From JADKIH01 sp043747595 (GTDB taxonomy: Bacteria > Bacteroidota > Bacteroidia > AKYH767-A > 2013-40CM-41-45), in assembly GCA_043747595.1 (NCBI GenBank), contig JAYTOX010000073.1, forward strand, positions 1-6,325: a DNA stretch of 6,325 nucleotides, in the 5' to 3' direction. The translations under genes and the position numbers were made by a program. The notes beneath the pieces were generated by a model. That model was given only the letters and a program-made list of their open reading frames with translations. It ran no database searches and was not told the DNA's origin. This document shows, piece by piece, positions 3,501 to 6,325 of this stretch (its first letter is position 1; each line of letters opens with the position of its first letter).

Positions 3501-6325
3501 AATTACTTATAGTGGCCCTTTAATTGGAACTGCTACTTCAAATACTATTTCAAATCTTTCGCCTGGTACCTATTCTGTAAATGTAAGTGATCTCAATTGT
3601 AGCTCCAATAATGCTACACAGCAAATTATTGTGAATGGTGTGCAATGTTGTACTCCTTCAACAATAAACTTCCCTCCAAGTGGAACAGATATTTCTACTG
3701 TTACAACGTATTCAGGGCAATCAATTTCTTTGAATGGAGATATTTCAATTTTAAATGGAGGAACTTTGCAGCTTTCTGGATGTTCGCTTGCGATAGCACC
3801 AAGTAGAAAAATTACAGTCTTTCAAGGTGGTTATTTAAAAATTCTTAGCAATTCTGTTTTGGCTTCTTGTGGTTCTGAACTTTGGAAAGGAATTGAGATT
3901 CAAGTCGGCGGAAAATTAGATGTTATTAATAGTACGATTCAAGATGCAGAATATGGAATTAAAGGAAGTTTTGCAACTCAAGTTACAATTGACAATTCAA
4001 TTTTTAACAGCAATTACATATCTATTTTTTACCCATTCTACAATCATTCTCCTTCTCCAATCGCTCTTTCTTTGAAAGGGTCTATCTTCAAATCAAGTTA
4101 TAATTTAAAGAACGCCTATCCTGGACAACTAACATACCCATTAACTAAACCTTATGCCGGTATTGTTTTTAATGATGTTCCCTTTGTTGATATCGGAGCA
4201 GGAAGTACAGCTTCACCCAATACATTTGAAAATATGAATAGCGGAATTCAAGTAATTTCAACTAGTGCTGATATTAGTAACTTCAAATTCACAAATATTA
4301 AAAAATATGACAATTATACTTATTTAAGTGGTGGTAATGGGGCGGCAATTTATGGGAATGGGCAAGGAAGAATGTACACCTTGAAAGTAAACGGTAGAAA
4401 TAATTCTACTAGCAAAGAGTTTACCAATTGTTACCGTGGAATTCAAGCTCAATACATGGGTGTTATAAGTGCACAGAATTATTTTGAGAATTGCGATATT
4501 GCTTACTTTGTTAGCCAAGCCGTGAATCAGAAAATATCAATTCATCATAATCATATTGATGCAAATATTTACGGAATAAGGCTATACTTAAATCGAAATA
4601 TTGATGGGAATGAAATTACTTATAATGTAATTAATGGTGGTACTAGATTAACTACAGTGTCAGGTTCTCCATCTAAACTATGGGCAATTAAAGTTGATGA
4701 AAATCATTTCAACAATGGATTGAAAAGTATTATTTCTCAAAATATAATTACTTTAGGCCAATACGGAATATCAGGAATTGAAATGAAGGGCGCAAATGGC
4801 TATTTATTAGATCATAATTATTTAACGTTATCCAATACACAAAATTTTGATCTGAAAGGAATTTCATTATCAGTTTCAAACGGGAATACAATTAGTTGCA
4901 ATAGTGTTGCTGGAACTAATACCTTAATGCAAACAACTTTGAATGGAACTGAATCTGCATATAAATTTTTTACAAGTGCAGACAATAGAATTTCCTGTAA
5001 CAATGCAACAAATACTGGATTTGGTTATTCTTTCTCTGGCGCTTGTACGAATACCGATTTTAGAGCAAATGATATAGGAAATCATTATACTGGTCTGTTT
5101 TACTCCGGCTCTGCTTTAACTGGCACGCAAGCAAACAAAGGTAATTATTGGTATTTGCAAACTTATTATGGCTTTGCTGCACAAGATAGAAATCCTTTAG
5201 GTGTCCAAAATGATCAATACCTAGTTTATAATTCAGGGCCAACTTTTCCCGGCTTTAGTTATACTAACAACCCGGATCAACAACAAATTGATCCACCATT
5301 TATTTGGTTTCAGCTTAATAGTACCGATGATGAAAATTGTGGAAATATACGTCACAGCGATTGTAGTTTAGTGGTTGGCCCAACTGATCCGGGAAACTTT
5401 AATGACTTAATTAAGATTGCTCAGAATCAAATTAACGCTGAGGAATACAATTCAGAAGTTATTTGGCAAGCTAAATTAAACCTTTATAATTTTCTTTTAA
5501 AGATTCCTACATATTTAGATTCCAGTGAAGTATTGTCGGACTATTATTCGAATATGGCTGGATCTATGATCCAGCAAATTGCTTTGCTAGATAATCAAAA
5601 TGAATTTCAGAATAGAGCAAGTGTTGTTGGAAGTATAGCAGATCGTTCATTACAGATTTATCTAAATTCTCAAGCACTTACCGAAATCGATAATAAATTA
5701 CTTGATGCTGGTTTATCTCATGAAACACTTGATAGTTTAGTTCAAGTAAAAAATAATTTGATTGAAAGTACAAATGCCTTGATCATTTATAATAATGCGG
5801 CTTATCATTTAGTAGATAGTTTTGTACATGAAAATCTTGATTTATTAACCGCAAAAAATGAAGATCTTACAGGAACAGAAGATTACATTCAAAATCAAAA
5901 AGTCGCGAATGAGGCATATATCAATTGCATTTTAAGAAACCAACCCGATTCATTGGTTACCTATGCTGCAGGATTATTGGCTATAGCTCAGCAATGTCCA
6001 CTCGCCGGCGGCCAAGCTGTTTTTCTAGCCCGAACACTTTATGAATCGATTGACCCGTTCATGGATTATAACGACCAACTTTCTTGTATTCAATCTGGTT
6101 ATTCTTTAAAAACAAAACCAAAGAAGGCGGAGTTATTCAGCTTATTTCCTAATCCGGCATCCAACGAAATTAATCTAAGCTACCAATTTAATCAAGATGC
6201 ACTTTTTGAAATCATCAATTCCCTCAATCAAATTATATATAGCAAATTTCTTGATGAAAACCAAAACGGTGCAACAATTCAAACTTTGAATTATTCAAAT
6301 GGATTTTATACATTTAGAATAATTG
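514..6325 (+). CDS. Giant multidomain T9SS-secreted surface protein with barrel, SprB-like repeats and beta-helix (3' end cut)
   Basis: One frame stays open from ATG 514 to the window edge: 1937 complete codons and no stop. The start is fixed by a good signal peptide directly after it and by an in-frame TAG at 472-474 with no ATG between. There is no Shine-Dalgarno sequence, as is common in Bacteroidota; the bases before ATG are A/T only apart from a few C. Order of regions by residue: signal peptide 1-19, barrel-like domain about 29-425, beta-sandwich segments about 430-625, SprB/PKD-like repeats about 630-1046, parallel beta-helix about 1050-1545, cap to about 1610, helical subdomain about 1629-1860, T9SS sorting domain from about 1870. 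The product should cross the inner membrane by Sec and the outer membrane by the T9SS. Probable roles are adhesion or polymer binding, with possible enzymatic activity in the barrel; none is proven. Only the last 10 or so residues seem to be missing. The preceding gene also encodes T9SS cargo. Confidence 0.93.
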   Translation, partial: MKKIVILLIILCANFLAYAQPIQVSDPLRGIMVDKFVRMKNRSVNDGTPEIDLENSILGVDANHDMIYEKEVQLINYCNQNHITQLSLYDVKNIFKKWHFDSGNQDKELKVWDEDSQSFQLLRWHLCRFITYAKSHGIREILISVSEKEVANSSTEEFRFSKNEMNNSTFNSSLLSVQNAVNNGNENNELLKLALRSLDFNNSNPCNVKIDGFTYEEEFWNSTKSFQYVSEQLREIYHIKQLFNALHPTDTVLIQMYYSQSTDLISGWVPSEVMDFLDGSPYRGAFFKNNLGIQFPAPHPRIIDRLLNVYYKKEIKSNDYINVFYNPDRINDERSVYNFSSTNVIPLFSTESRVDGGAVELLGNWLVDNPSQASSDYNSSTVHNIFTLEECLYNGYQTTYDPINYLENNVLPGSAIYFTSSQMVNRLKMPEVFYMNSPIAAAQNNTLLIDYCGPFEKLTYDFKISDQFNTIIYSSLNSSSPIPVATPSDFHYQFAITLQTPLAIGRRYLATMVLHYSNGINYTYQKVFYAYSDNAPHLEIIDDSDVSTPDEDSRCEGDKCFVQLGGNIDGTTEYKMDNGQWLSLPNGLRRISFQSAGIHTIALKTGVKLSETKTISIKRNPSVQIFPDCAGATFSGTLNAISLGDGSLFGNSYLWSTGEKTPSILTLQAEYAAVGEYNVSVTNINGCSRSATYITNYNSTFATPNVICTLTSIVPYNCSYGSATFNFRSSNPEHEYVVFIISANGSQLATFTTSSISPYNYSQTFSRLLPGNYTLYCTDIYRNTECPYKTTFTIPESNPISVTSTITPVVNCATGTDNAINSGVINLNVSVPVNSYLWSNGETTQNISALFPGTYQVKIVDGNSCEHYSTYDVLFDYGAIPEIKYISTSDESCVNGSNGSVHLYSSQLKCPSCMYDMNLSSGQTCTSCNTIQQNSISAGTYQISVIDPSTGCTAKRGYSIGNPTPVTFTASSSISCSNTAEGSIDIAPYGGSGNYVITYSGPLIGTATSNTISNLSPGTYSVNVSDLNCSSNNATQQIIVNGVQCCTPSTINFPPSGTDISTVTTYSGQSISLNGDISILNGGTLQLSGCSLAIAPSRKITVFQGGYLKILSNSVLASCGSELWKGIEIQVGGKLDVINSTIQDAEYGIKGSFATQVTIDNSIFNSNYISIFYPFYNHSPSPIALSLKGSIFKSSYNLKNAYPGQLTYPLTKPYAGIVFNDVPFVDIGAGSTASPNTFENMNSGIQVISTSADISNFKFTNIKKYDNYTYLSGGNGAAIYGNGQGRMYTLKVNGRNNSTSKEFTNCYRGIQAQYMGVISAQNYFENCDIAYFVSQAVNQKISIHHNHIDANIYGIRLYLNRNIDGNEITYNVINGGTRLTTVSGSPSKLWAIKVDENHFNNGLKSIISQNIITLGQYGISGIEMKGANGYLLDHNYLTLSNTQNFDLKGISLSVSNGNTISCNSVAGTNTLMQTTLNGTESAYKFFTSADNRISCNNATNTGFGYSFSGACTNTDFRANDIGNHYTGLFYSGSALTGTQANKGNYWYLQTYYGFAAQDRNPLGVQNDQYLVYNSGPTFPGFSYTNNPDQQQIDPPFIWFQLNSTDDENCGNIRHSDCSLVVGPTDPGNFNDLIKIAQNQINAEEYNSEVIWQAKLNLYNFLLKIPTYLDSSEVLSDYYSNMAGSMIQQIALLDNQNEFQNRASVVGSIADRSLQIYLNSQALTEIDNKLLDAGLSHETLDSLVQVKNNLIESTNALIIYNNAAYHLVDSFVHENLDLLTAKNEDLTGTEDYIQNQKVANEAYINCILRNQPDSLVTYAAGLLAIAQQCPLAGGQAVFLARTLYESIDPFMDYNDQLSCIQSGYSLKTKPKKAELFSLFPNPASNEINLSYQFNQDALFEIINSLNQIIYSKFLDENQNGATIQTLNYSNGFYTFRII
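598..1788 (+). other. Barrel-like (beta/alpha) N-terminal domain, possibly glycoside-hydrolase-like (residues 29-425)
   Basis: The region alternates short hydrophobic strands with amphipathic helices as a TIM barrel does. Candidate strands are RGIMVDKF (29-36), ITQLSLYDV (strand 2, ending near residue 92), REILISVS (strand 3), IDGFTYEEEFWN (210-221), TVLIQMYYS (251-259), DYINVFYN (about 319-326) and NVIPLFSTES (343-352). The strand at 210-221 carries three consecutive Glu residues (216-218) before Phe-Trp, the place where many barrel hydrolases keep their acid/base. The DxxDxDxE motif of family 18 chitinases is absent. From memory, similar N-terminal regions occur in other large Bacteroidota T9SS proteins without assigned function. 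Fold is inferred from pattern only; the activity is unknown and the domain may be a non-catalytic binding module. Confidence 0.45.
1801..2388 (+). other. Two beta-sandwich / Ig-like segments (residues 430-625)
   Basis: Residues 430-545 are almost all predicted strand, with alternating hydrophobics, a Tyr-rich second half and no helix, as in fibronectin- or Ig-type linkers. A Ser/Asp/Glu-rich stretch (546-556) and a Cys pair (557 and 561, C-EGDK-C spacing) follow. A second sandwich (562-625) contains YKMDNGQW and AGIHTIALKTG, which resemble the late strands of a PKD or Ig-like fold. These are probably spacers holding the barrel away from the repeats. No named family is recognised. Confidence 0.45.
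2401..3651 (+). other. Array of about five SprB/PKD-like repeats (residues 630-1046)
   Basis: Units of about 75-90 residues end in a shared strand pair of the form G-x-Y-x-V-x-V-x-D followed by a Cys. Examples are GEYNVSVTN (675-683), PGNYTLYCTD (770-779), PGTYQVKIVD (852-861), AGTYQISVID (938-947) and PGTYSVNVSD (1017-1026). Two units carry the signature SYLWSxGExT (652-661 and 835-844), typical of the SprB repeat family of Bacteroidota gliding and adhesion proteins. In the known family these repeats form long surface filaments. The units here are divergent and only five, so they probably form a stalk or binding module. The fourth unit carries two CxxC pairs (910/913 and 925/928), and the array ends in Cys1045-Cys1046, suggesting disulfide stabilisation after export. 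Confidence 0.7.
3661..5343 (+). other. Right-handed parallel beta-helix with C-terminal cap (residues 1050-1610)
   Basis: The region shows the short irregular rungs of the pectate-lyase-like beta-helix: strands of four to six residues, Asn and Gly at turns, and a recurring pattern of G-I or G-x-x at the start of a rung. Clear rungs include WKGIEI (1124-1129), a GGKLDV rung at about 1132-1137, NSTIQDAEYGI, NTFENMNSGIQV, NCYRGIQAQ, NYFENCDIAYF, HHNHIDANIYGIRL, NIITLGQYGISGIEM and SCNSVAG. This matches the PbH1 / right-handed beta-helix type common in large T9SS proteins. After about residue 1545 the pattern ends in GNYWYLQ, followed by an aromatic and Pro-rich cap with PPFIWFQL (1594-1601) and Cys1609. 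Such helices bind or cut polysaccharides in known enzymes; no catalytic Asp cluster can be identified by eye, so binding or structural roles are equally likely. Confidence 0.7.
5398..6093 (+). other. Alpha-helical subdomain before the sorting signal (residues 1629-1860)
   Basis: In contrast to everything before it, this stretch is built of amphipathic helices of 15-30 residues rich in Leu, Asn, Gln, Asp and Glu (for example 1629-1645, 1651-1664, 1669-1687 and 1716-1738). It ends with the motif IAQQCPLAGGQAVFLAR (1824-1840) and then a Tyr/Asp-rich segment with Cys1858; Cys1828 and Cys1858 may form a disulfide. From memory, an IAxxCPxxGGxAVxxAR-like segment recurs just before the sorting domain in other Bacteroidota beta-helix proteins, but no function is known to me. 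The helices do not show the TPR signature. It may be a folding cap or spacer that presents the sorting domain to the T9SS. Confidence 0.5.
6121..6325 (+). other. T9SS type A C-terminal sorting domain (residues 1870-1937, cut)
   Basis: After a basic linker (KTKPKK, 1866-1871) the hallmark SLFPNPASNEINL (1876-1888) opens the domain, followed by an Asn/Gln-rich middle and a closing NGFYTFRII (1929-1937) that corresponds to the G-x-Y-x-x-R strand of the family. The window ends with one base of the next codon, so only the last turn and strand and the stop codon are missing. The domain directs the protein to the T9SS translocon and is expected to be cleaved by the PorU sortase, with attachment to A-LPS or release. 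It resembles the tail of the upstream gene product (GGIYFVRL). Confidence 0.92.

Noticed and set aside
2401..3651. CRISPR or DNA-level tandem repeat array
   Set aside because: The repeats are visible only in protein sequence; the DNA of the units has diverged and there are no regular spacers.
4324..5242. Three minus-strand frames of 60-64 codons
   Set aside because: They are antisense to the beta-helix region, are unlinked and show no domain or start signal.
5398..6093. TPR repeat domain
   Set aside because: Helix lengths are uneven and the 34-residue spacing with conserved small and aromatic positions is not seen.

Overview
The window looks like accessory, secretion-related DNA from a low-GC member of the Bacteroidota, plausibly a Flavobacteriales-like marine or freshwater bacterium. 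The clearest signs are two successive genes ending in a type IX secretion system (T9SS) type A C-terminal sorting domain, SprB-like repeats, strongly AT-biased codon use (Asn, Ser, Thr and Ile rich), no Shine-Dalgarno sequence, and a possible Bacteroidota-type promoter. Family and genus cannot be fixed from this sequence.

Layout. Positions 1-100 hold the last 32 codons of a plus-strand gene whose product ends in a T9SS type A sorting signal. Positions 101-513 are non-coding as far as I can see. They hold a few short inverted and direct repeats, a possible promoter (415-449) with an 18-bp palindrome between its two elements, and a small leader hairpin. From 514 to the end of the window a single uninterrupted plus-strand reading frame of at least 1937 codons runs off the 3' edge. 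I translated it line by line and found no stop. It is the main content of the window.

The giant protein reads, in order: a signal peptide (1-19); a region resembling a (beta/alpha)8 glycoside-hydrolase-like barrel (about 29-425); two beta-sandwich or Ig-like segments (about 430-625); an array of about five SprB/PKD-like repeats (about 630-1046); a long right-handed parallel beta-helix (about 1050-1545) with a capping segment (to about 1610); an alpha-helical subdomain (about 1629-1860) with a Cys-Pro and Gly-Gly motif; and a T9SS type A sorting domain (about 1870 onward) that is cut only a few residues before its expected end.

Working model (inference). The protein is exported by Sec, crosses the outer membrane through the T9SS and is released or anchored at the surface. 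There the repeats and the helix would display or bind a polymer, and the N-terminal barrel may be a carbohydrate-active or degenerate enzyme domain. The upstream gene product uses the same export route, so the locus may be a small cluster of T9SS cargo genes.
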